The notes beneath the pieces were generated by a model. It was not told the origin of the DNA. It worked only from the letters and a program-made list of their open reading frames with translations, and did not search any database. A stretch of DNA of 64,000 nucleotides from Locusta migratoria (taxonomy: Eukaryota; Arthropoda; Insecta; Orthoptera; Acrididae): positions 284,189,747 through 284,253,746 of the forward strand of contig CM048745.1 of assembly GCA_026315105.1 (NCBI GenBank). Direction: 5' to 3'. The stretch's first letter is position 1; each line of letters starts with the position of its first letter. This document shows positions 21,293 through 32,890 of this stretch, piece after piece. The translations under genes were made by a program, and so were the position numbers.

Positions 21293-22075
21293 ACCACGAC
21301 TGTATGGAATACATTACCACATTTTTTAAATAGGCAGGAGTAGGGCACCTGGATATAGACGGGCATGCGCATTCGCCATTTTTGTTCCTCTGCGTCGACG
21401 CGACAGTGTAGCGTAAGGCAGTCAGTACACTTTCAGCGTGGTGGGCTGTGTAATTCCGAATTGTTCTGATCCTTCAGGGAATGGTCCTCGTGTTTTTCCG
21501 TTTCCCCTTGATCCTGAAAGGAGTAAAACATAAGTAATAAACTGTCGTCGTGAAAAAAATGCACACCGACAAATACTATGTGAAGTAGGTTAAATCATTT
21601 CTAGTTATGCACAATTTCATCACTTTGTAAATGACAGGTTTCACCAAGTGTTTTTTAGTGAAGGATTTGAAGCTATGACCTTTCGTCAGACTTTTATTTA
21701 TACATATATTGGCGACAACAAGCAATATCTATACATATACAAGTTACTTTTAATTAATGTGTACTGTTTTCTTAATAATTATAGTGGGTCATTTGGTTCG
21801 TAAATAAGTTTAAAGCCACGGGGATTTTAAAACTCACGAACTTCTGTGAGCCTACGACATAGAATTCTTGTAATTTACTTGCAAAGTATCTTACGTCCCC
21901 ATTACAAGTTTTTTATTCGCCTATTGAACGGAATTGGATTTGAACTACGTAGGTGCTTTTATCATAAGGCGTAGTTAATACTGTAAAAGACAACTTTTCT
22001 TAAATCTACGTTCTTTGTTATTAATTCATTGATAATTTATTTTACCAATTTTCGACACATTTTGAAGACAGTCAG

Positions 22076-22479
22076 CAGGCCGCAGTGGCCGAGAGGCCTA
22101 CGGCGCGCCAGTCACAGTCTGCACGGCCGCTACGGTCGAGGGTTCTAATCCAAATGTTCAAATGTCTATAAATCTATCGGACCAAACTGCGTGGTCATCA
22201 GTCCGTAGCTTACAAACTACTTAAATCTAGGTAAACTATCCTAAGGACAAACACACACACCCATGCCCCAGGGAGGACTCGAAACTCCAAGGCGAGCAGC
22301 CACGCGCTCTGCAGAGAGGTGCTTTAGACCGCTCGGCTACTCCACCGCGGCGGTTCGAATCCCCCTTCGGGAATGGATGTTTGTGTCGTCTTTAGTATAA
22401 GGTAGTTCATAAGTAGTTTGTAAGTTTAGGAACTGATGACCCCGCAGTTAAGTTCCTTAAGCTTCACAAACATTTGAAC
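22076..22479 (+). mobile_element. SINE interrupted by an antisense SINE (outer)
   Basis: Plus-strand copy with target duplication ATTTTGAAGACAGTCAG at 22059-22075 and 22480-22496. The B-box is split by the inner copy. Confidence 0.92.
22152..22351 (-). mobile_element. subfamily-2 SINE nested in a SINE (inner)
   Basis: Antisense subfamily-2 copy inserted exactly at the B-box of the outer SINE. Target duplication GGTTCTAATCC / GGTTCGAATCC at 22141-22151 and 22352-22362. Confidence 0.92.
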
Positions 22480-22743
22480 ATTTTGAAGACAGTCAGTTTG
22501 TGCAAAATAGAGCAGATAGTTGAAAATGTTTGCAGTTGTCAGCAATACCAAGCATTTTCAATGTTTCTAAGCCTTCGGCACGGTTAACCGTTCAATGAAC
22601 AATCAGAAGAAGGCGTTTCTGAAGTCTACAAATAGTGCTCGAAAACGGATAGCTATCGCATGTGATCAGAGCTTTGGTGGTTCATCTGGCATCCACACAA
22701 ACGGCGCAGAAGAGTGTGAAAAAATTGCTGAGAATACCTAACC

Positions 22744-22905
22744 ACAAGGCTACTCCGTGTCGGAAGTTCGAGTCCTCCCTCGGGCATTGGTGTGTGTGTG
22801 TGTGTGACTGTTTTGTCCTTAGCGCAATTTAGTTAAAGTAGTTTGTAAGTTCAGGGACTGATGACCACTTCAGTTTGGTCCCGTAGCTTTACAGACATTT
22901 GAACA
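22744..22905 (+). mobile_element. 5'-truncated SINE
   Basis: Starts at about GGCTACTCCG, retains the B-box (AGTTCGAGTCCTCCC), body and tail (ATTTGAACATTTGAA), and has a short GT expansion (22790-22806). It interrupts hAT-like copy B, which is continuous in copy A at 8415. Confidence 0.8.
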
Positions 22906-23159
22906 TTTGAATAAGCACCCAGGTGGGCAAATTCCAGAAACCATATTTAACGATTATTTTAAAATAATTTATTACAACCAGATTAATTTTTAATCCACGT
23001 CTTTATTTGCCTTTTGGTTGGCATATTTGAAAAAAAATAAAATAAAAAGCAAGCGATATTTTAAAACTACGCATTTCTCATGCTCTGGCGACGGGAGCTG
23101 CTGCTACAGGAGAAGTTGATGCGCATTACCGTCTTTATACGGGCGCCTTAGGCAGGAGT

Positions 23160-25060
23160 ACTACGTCATCAGTGTGTGGGTAAGCTGAGAATTGGGTTTT
23201 GGCGGGAGGCGTGCTAGTACTCGCAGTCATCGTGATCAGCGGTACTTCACAGTAAGCGACACACCCGCCCACGGCTCCGCTAAATTTATTCAGATAATAT
23301 CCTCTAACAGGAGTCCCGGTTAATGCCGTATGTTCGTATGAGATTTTGCTTTCTCAACAACGTTAGTAATCGTAATGTTACGGTCTTCATTTATCATAAA
23401 AAGAACAATGAATTGGTTGGACCACTTCATCAACGAGAGCTTCCAAAACGAGCCAGATATTAATTTGTGGTAAGACTACGTTTTAATTAAGCCGCATAGC
23501 AACAAATTATGAAGTAAAGTGCATAAGAATTCTCTCTTAAACTGAGTTTCTATTCAGTTGCAAAAGACATTATCAATAAATTGTTTTACCACAGCGTTAT
23601 CCTCTGATTTATCCATTTCTGTAGAAGATAGAACACCGATCTCTTAAAATAAATTTCTGTCGGTTTTGAGGTTTCTGTACATACGATGAACTAACACAAT
23701 TTGTAATCCTTATTACTCTGCTTCTCGAATTAACAAGCAAATTCAAATTAGTAGTCTCTTTCTAGAAATTAGCGAGTCTCAATAAAAAGTTTCGCCACAG
23801 ATGTCAGGAAATTTTATCATAAAATTTCTATAAACTTCGCATCCCTCTCGCACAGTGAGTGTACATTCTGCCACGTCTAGTTACTTTATTCATTAATGAG
23901 ATGGAGGTACTATCTCTGTAGCATGACGAAAGTCTGTTATTTAATCGAGTAGCAGCTAAAAAACTCAGTATCTATTGTATATTTTTTTCAGTACTGCGTA
24001 AAAATTCCATGCTCCATTACAACTTGTAAATTATTTATAAAGGCCAGTGTAAAAATAACATGGAGGTTGCTAACATAGAACAGTGAAACTTATGTAAGAT
24101 GCATTCGATAGCTTGAGGGAGAAGAGAGTGTTTTGCTTCATACAGTGTTCTTTTTTCTATTTCTGTTTTTTTCTTTTCTTTTTTTTTTTCATCTAGGTAA
24201 CGCGAGCTTGAGAACCTGAATAGGTTGAATAGCTTGATAAACTAAAATGAACGTTAACTTGGAAAATATTTTCTGAATCGCATTAAGTTTTCAGTCAATG
24301 GACTGCGGTGATTTTACCTTTTATGTAAACTAACAGATGGAGAGTGTGTAAGACGCGTGACAGATGCTCTCCAAGAAAATCGTCTTATAACACACACGGA
24401 TTATTTCAGACGACACTGATTCCCCCAGCGTCGGTATACCGTATTCTACTAATAATTTAAATAAATACTTACGAGATATAGGATGCTGACTGTATGAAAA
24501 CTGAACAGCGAAACAGCTGAACGTTGTAACCTTCCTGTTCAAAGTTGATGAGGAGGTTATCAACGAAACATTGGTTACAAACTCTGAAAGTAGATAATCT
24601 CATAACTGAAAGAGTGAAAAGGCCACTTTTCCCGCAATAAAAAAATTTTGTTTCGACGACAGGGTAAGTAAATGGTGAATTTTGCATGTAATCACTTAGA
24701 TGTTATCATGGAGAATAGGTGTCACGACTAGCCACGCCTCATTGAGAAACCGATTAGAAGAATATACAAAATTCTTCACATTCACCTAGCTTGTTTACAG
24801 ATTCTCAATAATAGTCATCATATTCATACGAATCGTGGATGTACGAACCTTTGTCTGTAATAATGCGTATGGGAGGCGTTTCATCATGCCGACTACAGCC
24901 TGAACATGTTTCGCCTACGGTGGCGGCAACCATTCGGACAGTTGCGGATAGCGTGCAGCCTACACATACCCGACACGACTCAGCATCCAAAAAGAAAGGA
25001 GGTAGGCAACGTGGTCCAATAGAGACGAGCACAGTCTCGGATTGTTTTTATCTAGGATGG
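23160..25060. other. unassigned 1.9-kb stretch
   Basis: AT-rich with a T-rich run near 24180-24195. Short open frames on both strands lack similarity I can name. No repeat boundaries or paired duplications seen. Confidence 0.4.
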
Positions 25061-25083
25061 GGAATAACACCTGACGTATCCTT

Positions 25084-25150
25084 TCAAAAGAACCATCCCG
25101 GCATTTGCCTGGACTGATTTAGGGAAAAATCAGAGAAAATCTAAATCTTG
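25084..25150 (+). repeat. dispersed repeat fragment
   Basis: GAACCATCCCGGCATTTGCC followed by TGATTTAGGGAAAAATCAG is a sequence I recall as a common dispersed repeat in arthropod genomes. Only about 65 bp is present, running into the target site of the following SINE. Confidence 0.4.
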
Positions 25151-25164
25151 ATGGACAGAGGCAT

Positions 25165-25312
25165 GTCTCCGTCGGGGGTTCGAATCACCCCTCGGGCATG
25201 GACGTTTGTGCTGTCTTTAGTGTAAGGTAGTTCATAAGTAGTTTAAAGCTTAGGGACTGATGACCCTGCAATTAAGTCCCATAAGCTTTACGAACATTTG
25301 AGAATTTGATTT
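25165..25312 (+). mobile_element. 5'-truncated SINE
   Basis: Begins near the B-box (GGGGGTTCGAATCACCC). Target duplication GACAGAGGCAT at 25154-25164 and 25313-25323 shows that truncation happened at insertion, as for LINE-mediated retrotransposition. Confidence 0.9.
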
Positions 25313-25410
25313 GACAGAGGCATATTTGACCTACCGTCATACCGCTTGTGAGTTGTAGTGTCACAGAGCACCAAACTTGTTTATAGAAGAACTCGATACC
25401 AGATTTTAAA

Positions 25411-25413
<3 letters not shown>

Positions 25414-25482
<69 letters not shown>

Positions 25483-25495
25483 TATATATATATAC
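25414..25495. repeat. (CA)n microsatellite followed by (TA)n
   Basis: About 33 CA units at 25414-25480, then GATATATATATATA. The apparent Cys-Val open frame on the minus strand is only translated microsatellite. Confidence 0.97.
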
Positions 25496-27180
25496 TGGTT
25501 TTAAAAGTGTCAACACTTGTAACGTAAATCGTAAACGTCACACATGAACCTTGTAGTTCTATGAGACGTCACGAAACAATACAGAGCTATGTTTGACTTA
25601 AAGACTAATTTATAACATTGCAAACAGGTATTAAAACGAATTTGCATGTCTATTATATCTAGCTTTAAATGAACTAAAATAGAATGATATGCACATTTTT
25701 GTATATCCAATGTTATACATAGCAAAATGAAACCTATTATTTCACTAACTTCAAAACACTATGTTACTTCCGAAATCACTTAATATTCACTCTAATTCAC
25801 GTGTATATTTGTTAATTAATAGTTTTTCCGAAATGTAAACAAATATCCCCGGATTCCATGCATGTGCTTTTACGTATTTTGCTTTAAGGACTTTCATTTA
25901 CATATGTCACTTGCAATATTAATGACAAGTCTCAAACAACTTTGTTTAAACCATATATTCACATCTCACAATTTAACTCGTTAAGTTTAATGTTTAGTCT
26001 CGAATTTCAAAATGTTACTTCCCAGTTTGGGGGTTCATAAAGCTGTGTTCACTTTGAGCTGACAGTCAGTTGTAGTCAGTCTTGGTTTGAGCTTAGTGCT
26101 ATACGGTACGTCTATTTTGTTAGAATAACAGCTGATGTAGCCTGTGTTTTGTCCTCGAGGCGAGATGGCCGCCATATGTACTATGTCAAAGTGTTTAACG
26201 GTAGTGACAAATATGAATAAATGACAGTTATTAAAAAAAACCTCTGAGACGAGATCATTATTAACAGAATGACATAAGCCAATGACCTATTAATCCTTTC
26301 GGACCCACTGGTTACAAATGTGTACATAACTTCTACGGTGTCTAAGATGGTTCAGAAGCATTTTTTTCTCAATGAAAAGAACATTTATACGACACCTGAG
26401 TGTTCAATCATTCCATCATGCACAATTACTGCCACCTGCGGTAGATCACTATTAAAATATTAAGAAGCGAGTGTTGTACTGCGCAGCAATTTTCGAACTT
26501 CAAAGAACACGGAAATTGTGGGTTACTTGTATTCCACTGTATAACTGAAAGTTGTAGTTGTCATTTTTCGATGTAGTTATTGAACGATTAGTTTATTTAG
26601 TACAACAGTTGTCACTACAAAATTAATTAATCTAGTCGTTAAAAAAAGCCTTGTTTTTCAGTATACACAGTGTTGTAGTATGAAAATGGGTGCATATAAT
26701 TGCATAAATCTTGCTTCTAAAATCATTGAAAACATAACTTCAGAGTATTACAGCATTAAAAATAATTTACTTGATAGAAGAAAAAATCAGTTCTGAAAGG
26801 TTAAAGTATTAGAACTTATCTTTACAGACAACGAGACCAACAAACTGAAAGTTTAAGATCTATGAGGTAGGCCTACCCTTTGCTGTTCACTTAACTCAAA
26901 TGCATCAGTATTATTGGCTGGCAAGAAATACGCATCGGATAGTTAACATTTAATTATTTTATTAGAGCAGATCAAAGGTAACACTACAGGGTCCAGTGTA
27001 CTAATCAGTGAGGCAAACCACGTAATCAGCGCCGCAAGTTCGACAAGAAGCTATGCAGACCGGCCATCAGGTATCAAAGATGGCTCTTAGAGATGGCGCT
27101 ACTATCAAGCAACCTACTAGCGACCGCGCCCCACGTGACAGGAAAATAGTTTCACACGTGTCCCGCAGCAGCAGCTCAAA
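25496..27180. other. unassigned 1.7-kb AT-rich stretch
   Basis: No gene, RNA or transposon end can be supported. Short A-runs only. Confidence 0.4.
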
Positions 27181-27182
27181 AT

Positions 27183-27315
27183 CAAATGTTTGTAAACATA
27201 ATGGACAAAACTACTGCTGTCATCAGTCCGTAGACTTACAGACTACTTACACCAAGGACAGCACACAGCCATGCCCGAGGGAGGATTCGAACCTCCAGCA
27301 GGAATGGCTGCCCAG
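27183..27315 (-). mobile_element. 5'-truncated SINE
   Basis: Antisense tail and body (CATCAGTCCGTAGACTTACA) with the B-box (GGAGGATTCGAACCTCCAGC) but without the A-box end. No clear target duplication, and the body has a deletion. Confidence 0.8.
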
Positions 27316-27757
27316 TACGTAGCATGAGGCCGGCATCTGCAGGGGTGTATAAAACAATATGAACAGCTAAGCTTGATGGCGCGCTAGTGCGGCCTCGGCC
27401 GCAGCTGCTGCCAGTAGACCAGGCTGGCCGCCGTCACCTGGCTGCAGAGCGGTCGCACTATGACGTCACGCAGACAGCTGCGGCTGTTTGCCGCTGCAAT
27501 CGCGACAACAAGAAGACATACTGGCTGCATCTCATGTTGCAATCCCGCTCTACAAAGGGAATGTTGTTACTTCTTTCTGTGAGCGTCGCGAAGACGAGTA
27601 TAAAGTGCGGAGGTACTCCTAGGCCTTTACTCTTACGGGAACTAGTACAAAGTGACTACGAGTTTAATTTCTAGTGGGCAGGGCAAAGATACAAATTTTT
27701 TTCTGACAGGAGGCGTGCTAGAGTAAAATCGTGCAGGTGTGATGATCGTTGTGTGCC
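27316..27757. other. unassigned stretch
   Basis: Moderately GC-rich around 27380-27500. No supported gene. The phrase AGGAGGCGTGCTAG at 27708 also occurs near 23205, so some dispersed repeat is present. Confidence 0.3.
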
Positions 27758-28326
27758 CAGTGGTGTAGGGGCAGCGCAACTGTCTAGAAAGCAGCAGACA
27801 CGGGTTACAAACCTAGCTGGGTACACTTTTTAAACTTTACCTATTCGCAGTTAATGTCGTTAATATGAATAGATAATACATTCCTGGCTATTAAATTTGG
27901 TACACCACGAAGATGACGCGCTACAGACGCGAAATTTAACGGACAGGAAGAAGATGCTGTGATATGCAAATGATTACCTTTTCAGAGCATTCACACAAGG
28001 TTGGCACAGGTGCCGACACCTATAAAGTGCTGACATGAGGAAAGTTTCCAACCGATTTCTCATACACAAAACAGCAGTTGACCGGCGTTGCCTGGTGAAA
28101 CGCTGTTGTGATGCCGTGTGTAAGGAGGAGAAATGCGTACCATCACGTTTCGGACATTGATAAAGGTCGTTTTGTAGCCTACCGCAATTGCGATTTATCG
28201 TATCGCGACATTGCTGCTCGCGATCCAATGACTGTTAGCAGAATACGGAATTGGTGGGTTCAGGAGGGCAATACGGAACGCCGTGCTCGATCTCAAACAC
28301 CTCGTATCACTACCATAGGCCAGTCG

Positions 28327-31300
28327 TCGTAGACAAAAAAATGATCTTAGGTCCAAAAAAATTGCAGGAAGCTGAATTTTTGGTATGTTGTTAGGACATA
28401 TTAGAGTAGTATTAAACCAAGTTTGCAGCTTCTAAATCCTTTTGCGTAACTTTTAAGAGCCAAAAAACCTCGAAATTTTCGGATTTTTTTCTGGTTTTGG
28501 CTTATAACTCGTGAAGGGTGGTTTTTTGATGAAAAGTCACTCACACCTCTATTAATGTAGATAAAATATTCTAAAATTTGAGCCCAACCACAGATCTGTA
28601 AGTCCAATAGTTCCCGAGATATTGGACTTCAAATATTGACTTATTTCTCCAGAAAGTTCAAATTTTCGATTTTAGTCATCTTTCGGCTAGAATATTGGCT
28701 CTAATCATCATCCCACGGGGAAAGTCATACAAAAAAGTTATAGAGCAGTTATTTACCTTTAATCTAAGTACTGAACGAAGTCCATAGGCCCAATAGATTT
28801 CTAGTTATCGTTAAAAAACGAAAACTTGGAAAAATCAGAGTATTCAATAAATGGACCCAGACGAATTGCAGTCCTCTTATCCTGTGTATGTTAAAGAAAA
28901 AGGAAGAATTACTTATTGACGATGATTATGAACGCATCGTATATAGAAAGGATTTTTTCAACACTGTTTTCCACAAATGTTGAACAGAGAAGTTCCTTGA
29001 GTCACTTCCTGACTTATGGTACCGACGGACCCCATGAATAACACGAGGTGGTGAAAACCTCTAAGTGTCACCCCTAAGTTGACAAGCTGAGGATGCTGGT
29101 GGCTCTCCACAATGTCTCGGGCTTTCAAGTACAGTGGTTGATCGTAGGTCACAAAACATGTTTCCTGACCGTAAATGCTTGTTCTTTAACTGGCGTCTAA
29201 AAGTGATGTTAAAACAGTGTCGTAGTCGGTTGGGGGAGCATGGATAAAAGGGAGATATATAATCTTTGAACTTTTGTAAGGAAGATCTTCTGTCACTTGC
29301 TCCATGAATCCATTCCATCCTGGGATGCCTGGCATGTTAGTTGCTTTTCCAAACAACCACAGCAGGTCTGGGGATTTTGGCCAAATGACTTCAGCGATTT
29401 TCACTTCGTTAATTGAAATAGCTGACAAGCCAAATTTCTTTCTAATAGAAGAATGTTTAATGTGTGAGGCAGTGTCTGAACCTGATAGACTCGACACATA
29501 CAGACTTCAAACGTGGTTTGTTTATGTCTGGGTGAACGTATGAGTGAGGGGTCATGATCATTGTACCACTCATTTCATGGAACGTATTTTTTCCTTCAAT
29601 TGTGTTAACGTTCACATCTGCATTGTCGAAGACAAATTGCATAAAAGCTCCTTTGTCGACTGGTTGGGCCACTTCTCCACTGAGGATAGCGGAACTTTCC
29701 AAATTCCTAGCCTCCGTATATGTACAAGAAATTCCCATAAAGTGACAAAGTTCAACAAGGTGCTTTGATTCAAATTTTCTATACAAATAGGTTCCAATGC
29801 TTATTTGAATTGAGGATAGAAAAGATTTGGGCCTCGTTGCAGCCATGATTGCATGAGCAAATCCTATGCACTTCTTTTTCCGCTGTTCAAGAGAAGGATG
29901 CCTCTGCGTCTTTTAAAAAAGCATCTGACGGGGAATATTGAGTAGTGGCAAATGTTTAGGAACGAATGTCTTGCAGGATAATCTCTGCTGCAGGTTTGAT
30001 AACTCTAAGCCGCTCTTCAGCAGGATGGCTAAGTCTTTGATTGTACCACTTTTCATAAAGAATGTTTTGTCCAATGTCTGTGAACATCAAGACTGGGCGG
30101 TGATACGGACCAACCGGCGCAAACATCATTTTCTCCATATCGCCTTTTTAGATGAGCTTGAACACTTGCAACTGCTGGTTTGTAATCACATGTGAAGGTC
30201 TCTGCATACAAGTCACTTACGGAAAATTGGTTTTCCTGTCTTGTTTCTGCAGGATATGCATATATTCGCTGCATACCTTCGATAAGGAAGGGATGTTCAG
30301 GACGGCCTTGTTTACCTCCTGCACTAGTAGATCGCGACAAGGAGTGCAATTTTACGTAGCAATGTTTGTGGTAGCAACAAGTTCACTTATACATGAAAGA
30401 CGCCGAAGAATGTTTTGTCACTGTTCAGTAGCTTGTCTAGCTTTTTCCACAATCGATTCTTTCACTTCCAGTGTTTCTCTTTGATGGAGTTCATCCTGTA
30501 GATATTTGGGCAATTTTATCTGCTTCTCGAAATATTCCTTGGAGAATTTTTCACCACAAAGGAAACAATAATATCCAATGATGTGACGCCTTGAATCCGA
30601 CGCAGTTTTCAGCCTTTCCCCACACGAAGACGATGGTTGAGCAAATCAAACATCTCCTTCTCGCTTGACAAATGCTTACACATTACTTTCCACAGTGTAC
30701 CTCTTCCTGCTGCGTCATGTACGGTCACGGTCACGTCGTTTAAACTACACAAAAAACCACATATTCCTTTCAAGCCCACGTTTCTGACTCATTTTTATCA
30801 GCGTCTAAGTTCCGCGTTTTTTCACTGTCACTGTTCCCTCTGCAAGCACTTACCGATGACCCCGAAACAAACATGCGACGGGGTTAGCTCCGACATATTG
30901 TAAAACAGAAAGTACTTAAAACGCCAACAAGATCGAGATTTAGACGATTTTTATTTGAAACGTTCTTCACGGATCCGAATACGGCTGTTTTTAAGGGCAG
31001 ACTGGGTGTAGTGGGGAAGGCCTCGGAGGCAAGAAGTTTGGGAGGGAGGACAGAACACCCGCTAAGTCACGACTCTGAGTAAGGGGAACGGGAGGGGGAT
31101 TGATACCTTCGCACAACAAAAGGCTTCGCTACGAACGAAAGACCCAATCCCTTAATGGCTGACCAATACCAAAAAACGGAGAGGCTTTAGTTTTTATTTA
31201 TTTTTATTTTTTTATTAAATTTTGTTTTTTGTTTACAGCAATACCTACTTCACAAATATATTTGTATGCACTAACACATAATTACACCTATTTATATACA

Positions 31301-31898
31301 ATACGTTAATAATCATCGTCAATAAGTAATTCTTCCTTTTGCTTTAACTTACACAGGAGAAGAGGACTGCAATTCGTCTGGGTCAATTTATTGAATACTC
31401 CGATTTTTCCAAGTTTTCGTTTTTTAACGATAACTAGAAATCTATTGGGCCTATGGACTTCGTTCAGTACTTAGATTGAAGTTAAATAACTGCTCTATAA
31501 CTTTTTTTGTATGACATTCCGCGTGGGATGATCATTAGAGCCAATATTCTAGCCGAAAGATGACTAAAATCTAAAATTTGAACTTTTGGGAGAAATAAGT
31601 CAATTTTTGAAGTCCAATATCTCGGGAACTATTGGACTTACAGAGCTGCGGTTGGGCTTAAATTTTAGAATATTTTATCTACATTAATAGAGGTGTGAGT
31701 GACTTTTCGTCAAAAAACCACCCTTCCCGAGTTATAAGCCAAAACCAGAAAAAAGTCCGAAAATTTAGAGGTTTTTTGGCTCTTAAAAGTTGCGCAAAAA
31801 GATTTCGAAGCTGCAAACTTGGTTTAATACTACTCTAATATGTCCTAATAACATACCAAAAATTCAGCTTCCTGCAATTTTTTTGGACCTAAAAAGAT
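28327..31898 (-). mobile_element. 3.6-kb DNA transposon with about 600-bp TIRs, family uncertain
   Basis: 28342-28950 and 31288-31900 are inverted copies about 90 percent or more alike by eye, for example GGTCCAAAAAAATTGCAGGA against its complement at 31866-31886. The element lies within the Tc1 transposase. A candidate 6-bp duplication CAGTCG is at 28321-28326 and 31899-31904, but the left end has about 15 extra bases before the repeat starts, so exact ends are uncertain. The interior (28951-31287) encodes a broken protein on the minus strand. It is clearly a mobile element, but I cannot place it in a named superfamily with confidence. Confidence 0.75.
28950..30900 (-). pseudogene. transposase-like protein of the long-TIR element, broken
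   Basis: In minus-strand order: GICGFLCSLNDVTVTVHDAA and VMCKHLSSEKEMFDLLNHRL (30620-30760), GYYCFLCGEKFSKEYFEKQI (30510-30575, a CxxC zinc-like motif), CTPCRDLLVQEVNKAVLNIP (30280-30340), SDLYAETFTCDYKPAVA, then PVLMFTDIGQNILYEKWYNQ and LRVIKPAAEIILQDI. MAATRPKSFLSSIQISIGTY and QFVFDNADVNVNTIEGKNTF (29600-29650) follow, then KIIYLPFIHAPPTDYDTVLT (near 29220) and VTYDQPLYLKARDIVE with LRGFHHLVLFMGSVG (28990-29150). About 700 residues with several stops and frameshifts. The FDNAD and TYDQPL acidic motifs could be parts of a DDE-type active site (inference). I recall similar uncharacterised repetitive proteins in arthropods but no settled name. Confidence 0.6.
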
Positions 31899-32890
31899 CA
31901 GTCGAGATGACAGGCATCTTATCCACATGACTGTAACGGATCGTACAGCCACGTCTCGGTCAACAGATGGAAACGTTTGCCCAGACGACAACCATCTGAA
32001 CGAACAGTTCGACGATGTTTTCAGCAGCATGGACTATCAGCTCGGGGACCATAGCTGCGGTTAACCTTCACGCTGCATCACAGACAGGAGCTCCTGCGAT
32101 GGTGTACGCAACGACGAACCTGGGTGCACGAATGGCAAAACGTCATTTTTTCGGATGAATCCTGGTTCTGTTTACAGCATCATGATGCTCGCATCCGTGT
32201 TTAGCGGCATCGCGATGAACGCACATTGGAAGCGTGTATTCCTCATCGCCGTACTGGGGTATCAGCCGGCGTGATGGTATGGGGTGCCATTGGTTACACG
32301 TCTCGGCCACCTCTTGTTCGCATCGACGGCACTTTGAACAGTGGCCATTACATTTCAGATGTGTTAGGACCCGTGGCTCTACCCTTCATTCGATCCCTGC
32401 GAAACCCTACACTTCAGCAGAATAATGCACGACCGCATGTTGCAGGTCCTGTATGGGCCTATCTGGATACGGAAAATACTCGACTGCAGCCCTGGCCAGC
32501 ACATTTTGCAGATCTCTCACCAACTGAAAACGTCTGGTCAATGGTGGCCAAGCAACTGGCTCGTCACAATACGCCAGTCACTACTCTTGATGAACTGTGG
32601 TGTCCTGTTGAAACTGCATGATCATCTGTACTGTAAACGCCATCCAAGCTCTGTTTGACTCAATGCCCAGGCATATCAAGGCTGTTGTGGTTGTTCCGGA
32701 TACTGATTTCTCACGATCTATGCATCTAAATTGCGTGAAAATGTAATCACATGTCAGTTCTAGTATAGTATCTTTGTCTAATGAATACCCGTTTATTATA
32801 TGCATTTCTTCTTGGTGTAGCAATTTTAATGGCTAGTAGTGTAACTGCAGGATATAAAGTGGTGTCTGTTCGAAAGAACAGACACATATA

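Larger units (their letters stand above)
21341..23150. mobile_element. hAT-like non-autonomous element, copy B
   Basis: Ends TAGGGCACCTGGATATAGAC (left) and GTCTTTATACGGGCGCCTTA (right), flanked by a perfect 8-bp duplication GGCAGGAG at 21333-21340 and 23151-23158. The terminal TAGGG fits the YARNG-type hAT end. It aligns with copy A (7478-10841). After removal of the inserted SINEs it is about 1.2 kb and has no transposase. Confidence 0.85.
28114..32680 (+). pseudogene. Tc1-like transposase, interrupted and mutated
   Basis: The N-terminal part at 28114-28330 includes VSDIDKGRFVAYRNCDLSYR, an HTH-like region ending near the insertion. It resumes at 31905 with DRTATSRSTDGNVCPDDN-like sequence and continues with frame changes through the first catalytic segment (VIFSDESWF near 32140), GVMVWGAIGYTS (32268), YISDVLGPVALPFIRSL, QQNNARPHVAGPVWAYLDTE (32415) and DLSPTENVWSMVAKQL (32510). 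The second catalytic aspartate of QQDNARPH is changed to asparagine (QQNNARPH). With the insertion and frame changes, the copy is inactive. Confidence 0.88.
27879..32841 (+). mobile_element. Tc1-like transposon, copy 2, split by a long-TIR element
   Basis: TA at 27877-27878 and 32842-32843. TIR-like ends CATTCCTGGCTATTAAATTT and the complement of GTAGCAATTTTAATGGCTAG. The left part (27879-28320) carries the 5' region and the start of the HTH. The right part (31905-32841) carries the remaining HTH and the catalytic core. Confidence 0.9.
27758..32890 (+). mobile_element. third tRNA-headed repeat, copy 2 (split by Tc1)
   Basis: The head at 27758-27832 (GGTGTAGGGGCAGCGCAACT, B-box-like GGGTTACAAACC) and body to 27876 resume after the Tc1 insertion at 32844. 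The end is GGTGTCTGTTCGAAAGAACAGACAC, a perfect hairpin (32862-32886). It is the outer layer of a three-deep nest. Confidence 0.5.

Noticed and set aside
25272..25541. Cysteine/valine-repeat protein
   Set aside because: Translation of the (CA)n microsatellite.
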